Source: Pseudomonas oryzae (GTDB taxonomy: Bacteria > Pseudomonadota > Gammaproteobacteria > Pseudomonadales > Pseudomonadaceae). Taken from it: a stretch of DNA of 64,000 bases. Where the stretch lies: positions 3,866,501-3,930,500 of the forward strand of contig NZ_LT629751.1 in NCBI RefSeq assembly GCF_900104805.1, read 5' to 3'. The notes beneath the pieces are model-generated. The model ran no database searches, was not told the DNA's origin, and worked only from the letters and a program-made list of their open reading frames with translations. Below are positions 35,861-45,700 of the stretch, piece by piece (the stretch's first letter is position 1; every line of letters starts with the position of its first letter). The translations under genes and the position numbers were made by a program.

Positions 35861-36953
35861 GGCCCTGGCGGGTGAAGCGCGCCGGCACCAGCCGGCGCAG
35901 CTGGCGGCCGGCCACGGCGCGGAAGCGCACGCTGTGGATGCAGGCGCCGCCGGCCAGGCCGACCACACAGCCGAGCAGGGTGTCGTAGAAGCGCGCCTCG
36001 ATCAGCGGGGCGACCGGGCTCTGGCCGAGGGTGGCGGCCTCGGCGAGGAGGATGGTCATCGGCGTGATGAAGATCACCGCGAAGCCGTAGTGGCGCACCA
36101 CCGCCGTCTCCACCACGAAGACCAGCAGCATCATCGCCAGGACGATGTTCCAGCGCTCCAGCGGCAGCAGCAACAGCCCCCAGGCCAGCAGCAGGCCGAT
36201 GGCGGTACCGAGCAGGCGCTGCAGGTGGCGGTTCCACACCGCCTGCAGCGAGGCGCCCTGGATCACCGCCAGGCAGCTGACCGGCACCCAGTAGGCCTTC
36301 TCCAGCTGCAGCAGCTGGGCGATGGCCAGCGCCAGGCCGACGCACAGGCCGATCACCACCGCGTCGAACACCACGAAATCGAAGGTCGGCGCCGGCAGCG
36401 GCGGCGCCGGATCGGGCTCGCGCGAGCGCAGAATGTAGGCGCTGTAGAAGAAGGCGATCAGGCAGGCCAGCAGCGCACCCATGGCCAGCAGGCCAACCAT
36501 CAGCGGCACCTGCTCCCAGGGCAGCGGCGTGTAGGCGCCGATCGACGCGGCCATGACGAAGAACAGGCTGCCCGGCGGGCCCAGGCCGTAGAAGCGGCTG
36601 GCCATGGTCACCAGGATGGTGACGAACACCAGCGTCGGCATCATCAGCAGCGGCACCAGGTGGCTCAGCAGGCCCAGGGTATAGCAGGCGATCATCGCGA
36701 AGGCGCAGCTCATCACCGTCAGCATGCGGTGGTACAGCGGCGTGCGCGGCGTGTACAGGTAGACCAGCCCGCCCAGCGCCGCGACCAGCCCGTAGTCCAT
36801 ACGCCCGAGCAGCGTGCCGATCAGCAGCGGCAGGCCGCTGGCCAGCGCCGCGGCGAACGGCTTCTGCCAGGGGCGGTCGCTGGGGTTGATGGTCACCAGC
36901 TGCCGCCACTGCGCCAGCAGCAGTCGTTTCAGTTCCGCCCGTTTGCCCTGCAT
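35784..36953 (-). CDS. FUSC-family inner-membrane protein (aromatic acid exporter-like)
   Basis: A 389-residue protein with two blocks of membrane segments (about residues 30-175 and 195-340), the FUSC/ArAE pattern. It opens LLLAQWRQLVTINPSDRPWQ; landmarks are PFAAALASGLPLLIGTLLGR, YTPRTPLYHRMLTVMSCAFA and VIQGASLQAVWNRHLQRLLG. The long soluble domain of YccS/AaeB is absent, so this is a short form. The last 26 residues after about ARFTRQGLYEA lie in the dyad repeat and are unlike the rest, so the native C-terminus was probably replaced. Substrate unknown. Confidence 0.82.
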   Translation of the reverse strand: MQGKRAELKRLLLAQWRQLVTINPSDRPWQKPFAAALASGLPLLIGTLLGRMDYGLVAALGGLVYLYTPRTPLYHRMLTVMSCAFAMIACYTLGLLSHLVPLLMMPTLVFVTILVTMASRFYGLGPPGSLFFVMAASIGAYTPLPWEQVPLMVGLLAMGALLACLIAFFYSAYILRSREPDPAPPLPAPTFDFVVFDAVVIGLCVGLALAIAQLLQLEKAYWVPVSCLAVIQGASLQAVWNRHLQRLLGTAIGLLLAWGLLLLPLERWNIVLAMMLLVFVVETAVVRHYGFAVIFITPMTILLAEAATLGQSPVAPLIEARFYDTLLGCVVGLAGGACIHSVRFRAVAGRQLRRLVPARFTRQGLYEASAERRSGTTKSGEDAEFTGRK

Positions 36954-37508
36954 CGTCCGCTCCCCTGCCGCGCTGCGCGCCCTGCTCCCTTATCGCGGCA
37001 ACGCTCCGGCGACGCAAGAGGGGGCCGGCCGGGTTGCTCCGGCGGCGCTACGTCCGGTCTTGCCGTCGTCAGGCCGCGGAGCCCCGGTCGGCTGATCGCC
37101 AAGCGTTTCCGCCGGGCTCGCCGGGAGTGACCACCGGCCGTGATCTATGCTGAAAAAGGTCAACGCGGCGAGATGCTGGTTGCAGACCGACGCTCCGAAG
37201 CACAGGCGGCGCAGTCGTGCCGGGTTTCGTGTGGAGCCTGGCATCCGCGTGACCCAAACAGCTCTAGCAGTCATTCCTTGCAAGCCGCATCGAACAGGCG
37301 TTTCTGCAAGGAGTAAGCTGGTGGTCTATGTGGTTAGCGGGTTAACCCAAGTTCGGCTGACCGTGGTTCCGAGACAAGTCGCCGCTACGAGCCATGGCAG
37401 GATCATGGCGAGGTGCGGCACGCAGTATCGGGAGCATGGGCGCCCAACTTGACCAACTGGGCTAACCAGACGGGCCACCAGCTAGTCAGTCACGGCGAGG
37501 CATTCGTA
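36954..37508. other. 555-base intergenic region before the first RTX gene
   Basis: No convincing gene. Short plus-strand frames at 37147-37452 have no conserved features. GGGTTAACCC at 37339-37348 is a perfect 10-base palindrome in a less GC-rich stretch and could belong to the RTX promoter. Otherwise nothing recognisable. Confidence 0.5.
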
Positions 37509-39011
37509 ATGGCAACCTTGATCGGCGTTTCCAATACCGGGGCCTTCGATCCCGGTTTCGAGTATTCCAGTTTCTGGCAGGGTATCGAGGACTCCAGTGA
37601 TGAGGCCCTCGCCCTGCTCGACCAGCTATCGGATCCCATCAGTGTCCAGCCCTATGCCGGTGGATACAGCCTGGACTTCAGTGATGGAACGAATATCTGG
37701 TTCGCCGGCAGCATCGGCTCGGATCGCATCACCATCCGTGAGTTCGATCTGGACAGCGGCGATCTCGATCTGGGCTTCCGAGGCAGGTTCACCATCCGGG
37801 ACGATCAGGACAGCTTCCCGCCGGTCAAGGTCAAGGAAGTCTGGGTCGGCAATATCGGCGGTTATCAGCTCGATCTTCGCGGCTCGCTGGGGGTTACGGA
37901 TGACGGCATATCCGGCAGCGTCAAAGAGTTCTACATGTTCTCCGCCAACGGCTCCGGGCCCGGTGGGTTCGATTACGTCAGGTTCACCGGCAAGGTGTCC
38001 ATGAACGCGCAGGGCGACATCTGGGGCGGCAAGGTCAAGGGTGTCGAGTGGGGTCGGATCAATTTCGTCGATGGCCAGATCACCAATGCGGTGACCTACG
38101 GCAAGATGACGGGCACCAATATCGACGCCGTCGCCCTGGCAGCCGCGCTGGACGGCCAGGGATTCGACGGCCTGATGCCGTTTGTCACCACGGGTAGCGA
38201 CAAGATCACCGGAACGGGCGGCGACGATTTCCTCGACGGCGGGGCCGGCAACGACAAGATCTACGGCGAAGCGGGCGACGACACCATCTACGGCAACACC
38301 GGCAACGACCAGCTGTTTGGCGGCGATGGCGACGACATCATCGATGGCGGTGCCGGTCAGGACAGGATCAGCGATCTTTCCGGCAACAACACCATCTCCG
38401 ATCTTGAGGGCAAGGCCCGGATTACCACCGGTGCCGGGGATGACCAGATAACGACCGGATCCGGAAACGACAAGATCGTTGCCGGCGATGGTGACAACAA
38501 CGCCAATGCCGGTGCAGGCAACGACAACATCACCACCGGAAGCGGCAATGACCTCATCGAGGCGGGTGCCGGCAATGACAAGATCACTGCCGGAGCGGGC
38601 AACGATACGGTGTCTGCCGGTGCAGGAAACGACAAGGTGGTGGCCGGTGCCGGCAATGACCTCATCGATGGCGGAGAGGGCTCCGACATCCTCACCGGCG
38701 GCCCGGGCAGCGATACCTTCGTCTTCTCCAACATGGCCGTTGGCGGATTCGACAAGATCACCGACTTCGCCGATGGAGACGTCCTCGCCTTCGATACCGG
38801 CGTGTTTACCCAGTTGGCTGGCGCGACGGCCGAGAATTTCACCCTGGGCTCGGCCGCGGTGGATGGCAACGACTACCTGATCTACAACGCTGCCAAGGGC
38901 GCGCTGTACTACGACGCCGATGGTGCCGGTGGTGCAGCGGCCATCCAGATCGCCGGCATCAAGGGCGCGGGTGCCAGCTCGATCGCTTTCGATGATTTCC
39001 AGTTCGTCTAG
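37509..39011 (+). CDS. RTX calcium-binding repeat protein with unique N-terminal domain
   Basis: A 500-residue protein. Residues 1 to about 225 are an unrecognised domain (FDPGFEYSSFWQGIEDSSDE, TNIWFAGSIGSDRITIREFD). From about 228 to 430 come RTX nonapeptides of GGxGxDxxx type (GGDDFLDGGAGNDKIYGEAG, NDQLFGGDGDDIIDGGAG), which fold as a Ca2+ beta-roll. The C-terminus SSIAFDDFQFV has the acidic-plus-hydrophobic ending of AprDEF-type export signals. There is no Sec signal. GAGG lies 8 bases before ATG 37509. Cys-free, as usual for RTX exports. A secretion operon exists 17 kb away at 56-60 kb. Function of the N-terminal domain is unknown; no HExxH or lipase serine motif seen. Confidence 0.87.
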   Translation: MATLIGVSNTGAFDPGFEYSSFWQGIEDSSDEALALLDQLSDPISVQPYAGGYSLDFSDGTNIWFAGSIGSDRITIREFDLDSGDLDLGFRGRFTIRDDQDSFPPVKVKEVWVGNIGGYQLDLRGSLGVTDDGISGSVKEFYMFSANGSGPGGFDYVRFTGKVSMNAQGDIWGGKVKGVEWGRINFVDGQITNAVTYGKMTGTNIDAVALAAALDGQGFDGLMPFVTTGSDKITGTGGDDFLDGGAGNDKIYGEAGDDTIYGNTGNDQLFGGDGDDIIDGGAGQDRISDLSGNNTISDLEGKARITTGAGDDQITTGSGNDKIVAGDGDNNANAGAGNDNITTGSGNDLIEAGAGNDKITAGAGNDTVSAGAGNDKVVAGAGNDLIDGGEGSDILTGGPGSDTFVFSNMAVGGFDKITDFADGDVLAFDTGVFTQLAGATAENFTLGSAAVDGNDYLIYNAAKGALYYDADGAGGAAAIQIAGIKGAGASSIAFDDFQFV

Positions 39012-39039
39012 CGCCAACCGTCATCGGTAGGTACCGGCC

Positions 39040-39068
39040 AAAAGCCCGGCGATTCTCGCCGGGCTTTT
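39040..39068. terminator. Bidirectional terminator between the RTX gene and puuA
   Basis: AAAAGCCCGGCG (39040-39051) and CGCCGGGCTTTT (39057-39068) form a perfect 12-bp stem with loop ATTCT. A/T runs on both sides serve the RTX gene on plus and puuA on minus. Confidence 0.92.
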
Positions 39069-39108
39069 CTTGTCGGCGCGGGATCCCGCCCACCCGCCCG
39101 CCGGCAGC

Positions 39109-40455
39109 CTACAGATACCAGCGATACTCCCGCGCACTGACCTCGTGCATGAAGTCGAGGTGGTCGTGGCGCTTGTTCGCGCAGTACACCATCACGAATT
39201 CGCTGCCGAGCAGGTCCCTGACCACCGCGTGCGATTCCATCGCCGCCACCGCGGCCAGCATGTCGCGCGGGAAGTCGATGCCGCTGGCGCGGTCCTCGTG
39301 GAGCGGCGCGATCGGCTCGCGGCCCTGCTCCAGGCCGTACTCCATGCCGCTGAGGATGGCCGCCAGCACCAGGTAGGGATTGGCGTCGGCGCCGGCCAGG
39401 CGGTGCTCGATGCGCAGGTTGCGGCCGTCCGACTCGGGGATGCGCAGGCACGCGTCGCGGTCCTCGAAGCCCCAGCTGGCCTTGCTCGCCGCGTTGACCC
39501 GCGCGCCGTAGCGGCGGTAGGCGTTGTGGTTGGCGGCGAAGATCGGCATGCAGTGCGGCAGCAGCGCCAGGCAGCCGGCCACGGCGTGGCGCAGCGGGCG
39601 CTGGCCGTCCTGGTCGAGCAGGTTGCGGCCATCGCGGTCGTACAGGCTGACGTGCACGTGCATGCCGCTGCCGGGCGCATCCAGGTAGGGCTTGCTCATG
39701 AAGCTGGCGCGGTAGCCGTGCTGCATCGCCACGCCACGGGTGCTGCGGCAGAACAGCGCGGCCTGGTCGGCGGCGCGCAGGCCGTCGTCGCAGTGGGCGA
39801 AGTTGATCTCGAACTGGCCGGGGCCGATCTCGGCGGTGATCACATTGGCGTCGACGCCCTGCTCCTGGGCGGCCTCGACCATCTCGTGCAGCACGTGGGA
39901 GAAGCGCGACAGGCGCTCGATGTGCATGTTCGGCTGGTCGTCCTCGTCTTCGGTGAGCGGGTCGCGCGGGAAGCGCGGCAGGCCGCCGTCGAGCTTGCGG
40001 TCGAACAGGTAGAACTCCAGCTCGAAGGCCACCACCGGGCGGATGCCCTTGGCCTGCAGGCGCCGGAGCACGCGGGCCAGCACCTCGCGCGGCTCGAACT
40101 CGATGGGCGCCGCGGTGCCGTCGGAGCTGATCAGCATCTGCCCCAGCGGCTGGCCCTCCCAGCGCACCGGCTTGAGGGTGCCGGGGATCAGCCGGCGCGG
40201 CGCGTCCGGGTCGCCGTCGCCGAAGCAGTAGTCGCCGATCGGATGCAGGCCGCCCTGCACGCCGAGCAGCACGCAGTTCTGCGGCAGCTTCAGCGGGCTG
40301 CCGGCGGCGACCTTTTCCAGCATGTCGAGCGGGTAGCGCTTGCCGTAGAAGTGCCCGGGGATGTCCAGGCAGATCAGGTCGACGTAGCGCACGTCGGGAT
40401 GGGCGGCGCGGAAGGCGCGGACTTCGCTGAGCAGATCGGGGAAAGCTGAGGTCAT
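39109..40455 (-). CDS. puuA: Glutamine-synthetase-family gamma-glutamylpolyamine synthetase
   Basis: A 448-residue type I GS-like ligase. N-terminal beta-grasp: VRYVDLICLDIPGHFYGKRY. Catalytic features: PVVAFELEFYLFD, ITAEIGPGQFEINFAH, the metal/ammonia region PGSGMHVHVSLYDRDGRNLL, ANHNAYRRYGA and RIEHRLAGADANPYLVLAAI. In the Puu/Pau pathway the enzyme ligates glutamate to putrescine or another polyamine with ATP. It is third in an operon after a FAD oxidase and a cupin regulator, the Puu gene set, which fixes the assignment better than sequence alone. Which polyamine is preferred cannot be read. Confidence 0.87.
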   Translation of the reverse strand: MTSAFPDLLSEVRAFRAAHPDVRYVDLICLDIPGHFYGKRYPLDMLEKVAAGSPLKLPQNCVLLGVQGGLHPIGDYCFGDGDPDAPRRLIPGTLKPVRWEGQPLGQMLISSDGTAAPIEFEPREVLARVLRRLQAKGIRPVVAFELEFYLFDRKLDGGLPRFPRDPLTEDEDDQPNMHIERLSRFSHVLHEMVEAAQEQGVDANVITAEIGPGQFEINFAHCDDGLRAADQAALFCRSTRGVAMQHGYRASFMSKPYLDAPGSGMHVHVSLYDRDGRNLLDQDGQRPLRHAVAGCLALLPHCMPIFAANHNAYRRYGARVNAASKASWGFEDRDACLRIPESDGRNLRIEHRLAGADANPYLVLAAILSGMEYGLEQGREPIAPLHEDRASGIDFPRDMLAAVAAMESHAVVRDLLGSEFVMVYCANKRHDHLDFMHEVSAREYRWYL

Positions 40456-40533
40456 CTTGTTGTCCTTGTTCTCATCAATATCCGGCAGGTTCGGCTCTGG
40501 GGCGTCAGGCGCGCGGTGGGTTTCGCCCGTAGT

Positions 40534-41091
40534 TCAGGTGAATACCCACAGCACGCGGGTCGGCTGCTCGCCGAGGTTGGCGTAGCGGAAGCGGGCATGC
40601 GGCGGCAGCTGGAAGCTGTCGCGCGGGCCGAGGGTGACCGGCGTGGCGTCGTCGCCGTACCACAGGGTCAGCTCGCCCTCGAGGACGAAGCCGCCCTGCT
40701 CCGAGCTGTCGTTCAGGTGGCCCTCGCCGCTGGTGGCGCCCGGCTCGAGGAAGCTCTCCAGCATGGAGAAACCGCCGGACATGGTCGGCGAGGCCAGCAC
40801 GTCGGTGATGCCGCCGGCGTAGTACAGCGTGCGGCGCTCGTCGGGACGGGTCACCCAGCGCACCGCGCGCGGCCGGCCCGGGTTGTAGAAGTAGGTGGTC
40901 GGCACGCCGAGGGCCTCGCTGATCGCGGTCAGATCCGCCACCGTCGGCCGCGACAGGCCGCGCTCGACCTGGGAGAGGAAGCCCACCGAGCGGCCGATGC
41001 GCTCGGCCAGCTCGCCGAGGGTGACGTTCTTGTGCTTGCGCAGGTCGCGCACCAGGATGGCGAGGCCTTCGATTTCGTCCTGTCTGTCCAT
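40534..41091 (-). CDS. puuR: XRE-cupin regulator of polyamine catabolism (PuuR-like)
   Basis: A 185-residue protein. The N-terminal HTH_3 domain (residues about 10-65) reads LRKHKNVTLGELAERIGRSV, GFLSQVERGLSRPTVADL. A C-terminal cupin_2 domain follows (about 105-183) with LEPGATSGEGHLNDSSEQGG and VLEGELTLWYGDD. PuuR represses putrescine genes in E. coli until putrescine accumulates. The gene lies between puuB and puuA on the same strand (gaps 42 and 78 bases). Palindromes upstream of puuB at 42431-42460 are candidate operators. Confidence 0.85.
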   Translation of the reverse strand: MDRQDEIEGLAILVRDLRKHKNVTLGELAERIGRSVGFLSQVERGLSRPTVADLTAISEALGVPTTYFYNPGRPRAVRWVTRPDERRTLYYAGGITDVLASPTMSGGFSMLESFLEPGATSGEGHLNDSSEQGGFVLEGELTLWYGDDATPVTLGPRDSFQLPPHARFRYANLGEQPTRVLWVFT

Positions 41092-41133
41092 GTGTCTCTC
41101 GATATTCGTTGCGTCCGCTCCGGCGGGAGCGGG

Positions 41134-42420
41134 TCAGAGGTTGTCGCGCAGGCGGTACCAGGCCTTGCCCACCGCCTCCAGCGGCGCGCGCAGCAGCTCG
41201 CCGCCGGGGAAGCGCGGATTGGGGATGGCCTGGTACAGCGCCAGCAGGCGCTCGTCGCCGAGGATGGCGTCGCTCACCGCCCGCGCGCCGGCCAGGGTCG
41301 GCAGCACGCCGTGGCCGGAGAAGCCCTGCAGCCAGTACCTGCCGCCCTGGCGGCCGATGTGCGGGGTGCGGCGCAGGGTGCAGTCGATATGCCCGCCCCA
41401 GCCGTAGTCGATCCGCACGCCGCGCAGCTGCGGGAACACCCGCTCGAGGAACGGCCGGGTGGCCGCCGGCACGTCCCTGGGGATGCCGCCCAGGTAGGTG
41501 CAGGCGCCACCGAACAGCAGGCGGTGGTCCGGGGTCAGGCGGAAGTAGTCGGGGACGAACTGGTTGTCGATCACGCAGCTGTTCTGCGGCAGCAGCGAGC
41601 GGGCCAGCGCCGGGTCGAGCGGCGCGGTGGCCACCTGCCAGGAACCGACCGGCAGCAGGCGCGCCGAGAGGTCGCGGTCGAGGCGGTCGATGTAGGCGTT
41701 GCAGGCCAGCACCAGCACGTCGCTGTGCACCTCGCCGTGCCCGGTGTGGGCGACATGGCCCTCGCCCTGCTCGCGCCAGTCGAGCACCTGGCTCTGTTCG
41801 AAGATGCGCCCGCCGGCCTGCTCGATGGCGGCGGCCAGGCCCTGGGCCAGCTTGAGCGGGTTGAGGTGGGCGCCGAGCGGGTCGTACAGCGCCGCCTGGT
41901 AGCGCTCGCTGCCGATCCACTCCGGCAGCTCTTCCTTGGGGATCAGGCGCATCACCTCGTAGCCCCACTTGGCCACCGCCTCCTCCTGCGCCTCCTGCAG
42001 CAGGTGCACACGCTTGGGCCGCACCGCGGTCCACAGGCTGCCGGTGCGGTAGTCGACGTCGAAGCCGTGGCGCTCGGGCAGCTGGCGCAGCTCTTCGGCG
42101 GCCCAGCGCATGCTGTCCCACAGCTCGCGGGCGCGCCCGGTGCCGAGGGCCTGCTCCAGCGGCGGCATGTCGCACGACCAACCGAGCAGCGCCTGCCCGC
42201 CGTTGCGCCCGGAAGCGGCCCAGGCCACCCGGCTGGCCTCCAGCAGCACCACCTTCTTGCCGGCCATGGCCAGGCGCAGCCCGGTGTGCAGGCCGCTGAA
42301 GCCGGCGCCGACGATCAGCACGTCGCAGTCGACGCGGCCTTCCAGGCGTGGACGCAGCGGGATGGGGCCGTAGTCGGCGGCGTACCAGGTCCCGACGTGC
42401 TGGGCGGATTGCTTGAACAT
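41134..42420 (-). CDS. puuB: FAD-dependent gamma-glutamylpolyamine oxidoreductase
   Basis: A 428-residue DAO-family flavoenzyme. The dinucleotide-binding fingerprint is VDCDVLIVGAGFSGLHTGLR near residues 30-50, with VVLLEASRVAWAASGRNGGQ, and the C-terminal FAD element QGFSGHGVLPTLAGARAVSD. PuuB-type enzymes oxidise gamma-glutamylputrescine to an aldehyde. The ATG at 42420 with GAGG 7 bases upstream is preferred over an in-frame start 105 bases earlier, which would overlap the operator palindromes. First gene of puuB-puuR-puuA. The aldehyde dehydrogenase (puuC) and hydrolase (puuD) are not in this window. Confidence 0.87.
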   Translation of the reverse strand: MFKQSAQHVGTWYAADYGPIPLRPRLEGRVDCDVLIVGAGFSGLHTGLRLAMAGKKVVLLEASRVAWAASGRNGGQALLGWSCDMPPLEQALGTGRARELWDSMRWAAEELRQLPERHGFDVDYRTGSLWTAVRPKRVHLLQEAQEEAVAKWGYEVMRLIPKEELPEWIGSERYQAALYDPLGAHLNPLKLAQGLAAAIEQAGGRIFEQSQVLDWREQGEGHVAHTGHGEVHSDVLVLACNAYIDRLDRDLSARLLPVGSWQVATAPLDPALARSLLPQNSCVIDNQFVPDYFRLTPDHRLLFGGACTYLGGIPRDVPAATRPFLERVFPQLRGVRIDYGWGGHIDCTLRRTPHIGRQGGRYWLQGFSGHGVLPTLAGARAVSDAILGDERLLALYQAIPNPRFPGGELLRAPLEAVGKAWYRLRDNL

Positions 42421-42430
42421 GGCGGCCTCG

Positions 42431-42460
42431 TGAAAATTGTTATTTGAATTTTCATGAAAA
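42431..42460. promoter_or_regulatory. Candidate PuuR-type operator palindromes
   Basis: TGAAAATT (42431-42438) and AATTTTCA (42447-42454) form an 8+8 inverted repeat, overlapped by the perfect palindrome TTTTCATGAAAA (42449-42460). A further ATGATAAAATTCAT stretch follows. This AT-rich block stands out in a GC-rich genome and lies 11-40 bases before puuB. The downstream gap to 42684 holds no gene. Confidence 0.65.
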
Positions 42461-42684
42461 AATACATGATAAAATTCATAAGGCCAAGCCCGGGTACTCC
42501 TCGGTCTCGCCGGGCCCTGCGGCACTCCATATCGGGGGCGGTCGTGTCAGGGCGCATGGCTAGCTGGTGGCGTCAGTAAATACAGTCGCGCGGTGATCGT
42601 GACTGCGCATCACGCCATCAGCTTGCGTCTACCCAGGTCGATACCGATGATGCCGCTCAGTTCATAGCGATGAATTGCGTAAAC

Positions 42685-42721
42685 AAAACACCCTGCGAAA
42701 GGCTGGCTCTCGCAGGGTGTT
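42685..42721 (-). terminator. Terminator of the large RTX gene
   Basis: AACACCCTGCGA (42687-42698) and TCGCAGGGTGTT (42710-42721) form a perfect 12-bp stem; on the minus strand TTGTTT follows. It lies 67 bases after the RTX stop at 42788. Confidence 0.9.
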
Positions 42722-42787
42722 AGAGGTGCGCCGGACCGCAACCACGCTATAGCCGGCAGGTTGCTGCGCTTTCCGGGTTGGCCGACG

Positions 42788-45700
42788 TCAGAGGATGAAG
42801 TCCGCCGTCGACAAGGCGGTGATGCCGGTAAGCTGAATGGCGAACTCGGCAGTGCTGTCGGCATCGGTGTTGCCGTAGAGCACGCCACTTACCACCTTCA
42901 GCTGGCCGGCAGCGGTAAAGGCGGTGGCGCTGCCGATGACCATGGTGAAGGCTTCGTTGGTGGTGGTAGTGTCGGTATTGGCATCCAGCTTCGACAGATC
43001 GATCTTGTCCTGTCCCCTGACGAAGTCGGTGATGACGTCCCAAGTGGTGCTGGACAGCCCCATTTCACTGAGGAGGTCGAAGGCGAAGGTGTCGTTGCCA
43101 TCGCCACCGGCGAGGGTGTCCTTGCCGTCGCCGCCAGTGAGGCGGTCGTTACCGAGCCCGCCTTGCAGGGTGTCGGCGCCGGACCGCCCGCTCAGAATGT
43201 TGTTAAGCGAGTTGCCAATGATCGTGTTGTTGAGTTCGTTGCCGGTTCCGTTGATGTTCAGCGCGCCCTTGAGGGTCAGGTTCTCGACGTTGGCGGTGAG
43301 CGTGTAGGTAATCGAGCTCTCGACAGTATCCAGCTCTGTGGTTGCCGTGCTGACGATGGTTTCGGTGACGACATCAGCGACATGATCGACGATGTAGAGG
43401 TCGGCGCCTTTGCCTCCGTTCATGGTGTCGGCATCCTTGCCGCCGTTGAGCACGTCTGCGCCATCCCCACCCTCCATGAAGTCGGTACCGTCGCCGCCAT
43501 TGAGCGAGTCGTTGCCCGCGTCGCCGCCCAGCGTATCGTTTCCGGCCCCACCGTTGAGGACGTCGTTGCCGTTCAGTCCCTGGAGGATGTCGTTGCCGGC
43601 CAGACCGGCGAGCAGGTTGGCGCCAGAATTACCGAGTATGGTGTTGGCCAAGCTGTTGCCGTAGCCGTTGATGGCTGACGAGCCCAGCAGGGTGAGATTC
43701 TCGACGTTGGCCTCGCTGAGGGTCCAGGTGAGGCCGCTCTCGATGGTGTCGATCTCCAGGCTCGAGTTGTTGGCCTCGAGCACGACATCGTCGATGCTGT
43801 CGACCACATACACGTCGTTGCCCGCGCCGCCATCCATGATGTCGGAGCCGCCGCCGCCGATCAGCCGGTCGTTACCGCCCAAGCCAAAAAGCTGGTTGGC
43901 CGCGGCGTTGCCGGTGACGACGTTGGCTAGTTCATTGCCTCGCCCCACGAGCAGCTCGGTACCCAGCAGGGTGAGGTTTTCGAGATTGCTGCCCAAGGTC
44001 CAGTCGAGCCAGCTCTCGACTGTGTCGATTTCGGCGGTGACCGGCGTGGTCTTGGTAACGATGATGGGCGAAGTGCTGGTCGACACCGCCGTTTCGGTGA
44101 TGCTGTCGGCGAGGCTGTCGACAACATAGGTATCGTTGCCGAGACCGCCTTGCAGGTTGTCGTTGCCCCTGCCGCCGTCGAGTCGGTCGTTGCCGTTCCC
44201 GCCGCTGAGCAGGTTGCCAGCACTGTTGCCGACCAGGAAGTTGTCCAGCGCATTGCCCGTACCGTTGATCGCCGCGGTGCCCGTGAGGAACAGGTTCTCG
44301 AGATTGTTACCCAGCGTGTAGCTGAGACCGATGCGTACCGTGTCGATTTCGGTCTTCGAGGTTCCCGTCTCGGTGACTACATCGCTCAGAGAATCGAGGA
44401 TGTAGACATCGTTGCCCGCGCCGCCGTTCATGTTGTCGATGCCTGCGCCGCCGTCGAGGGTGTCGTTGCCCGCGCCGCCGAGCAGGGTATCGTTGCCCTG
44501 CAGACCGCGCAGCAGGTTGTTCCCCGTATTGCCGGTGATGGTATTGGCCAACGCGTTGCCGTAGCCATTGATGGCCGCCGAGCCGGTCAGAGTGAGTCTT
44601 TCCAGGTTGGCTCCCAGCGTCCAGGTGATCACGCTTTCCACCGTGTCGATTTCGCTGGCGGTCGTTGTGCTTTCGTCAATCACATCGTCGACATTGTCGA
44701 CCACGTAGGTATCGTTGCCGGTACCGCCAATCAGGAGGTCACTGCCGGCGCCGCCATCGAGTCGGTCGTTTCCGGCCAGGCCGGTGAGGATATTGTCAGA
44801 TGCGTTCCCGGTCAGCCGGTTGGCCTTGGCGTTGCCGGTGCCCTCCAGGGCATCACCGATCAGCGTCAGATTTTCAATGTTATCGTGGGCTACCACATTC
44901 AGCGTCCAATCGATGCTGCTCTGCACTTCATCGATTTCGGTGGACGATGTTGAGGTCTCGATCAGCCTGTCGCCCGCATTATCGACAATATAAATGTCAT
45001 TGCCGGCACCGCCATCGAGCGTATCCTGCCCATAGCCACCATTCAAAATGTCGTTGCCGAGCGCGCCGATCAGCTGATTGTTACCCGCGTTACCGATGAT
45101 TAGGTTGTTGCGCTCGTTGCCGGTCCCGCTGTTCGAGAAGGTGCCGGACAAGGTCAGATTTTCAAGGTTGGCGCCAAGCACCCAGTTGATACCGCTTTTG
45201 ACAACCACGGTATCGATTTCGGTGAGCGTTGTGCCGTCTTCGAGCAGGCTGTCGCTCAGGCTGTCGACGACATAGGTGTCATTGCCGGCACCGCCGGCCA
45301 TGACATCGTTTCCAGCGCCGCCGTCGAGCAGATCCTTGCCTTCTCCGCCTTCCAGCGCATCGTTGCCGTCGCCGCCGCTCAGGGTGTCGTCGCCCCCCCC
45401 ACCATTGAGCTTGTCTGCGCCGGCCGCGCCGAATAGGGCATTCTGGGCGCTGTTGCCATCAATGGTGTTGTTGAGCGCGTTGCCAACGCCGACGCTGGCC
45501 AGGATCCCGCTCAAACGGAGGTTCTCGAGGTTGCTGCCCAGCGTCCAGCTGGTACTGCTCACTATCGTATCTACTTCGCTGGCCAGCGCGCTGGCTTCGA
45601 TTACGACATCGGCCGCAGAGTCCACCACATAGGTGTCATTGCCGGCGCCACCGATCAGCGTATCGCTTTCGTCCTGTGTTGAAGCGTCATCTGCGCCGTT

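Noticed and set aside
37147-37452. 101-codon plus-strand frame upstream of the RTX gene
   Set aside because: No ribosome-binding site, no conserved segment and atypical codon use; treated as non-coding.
42610-42670. Minus-strand SGIIGIDLGRRKLMA resembles the start of an IS110-type transposase
   Set aside because: Only about 15 residues match a short common pattern, with no continuing homology; too little to call a mobile element remnant.
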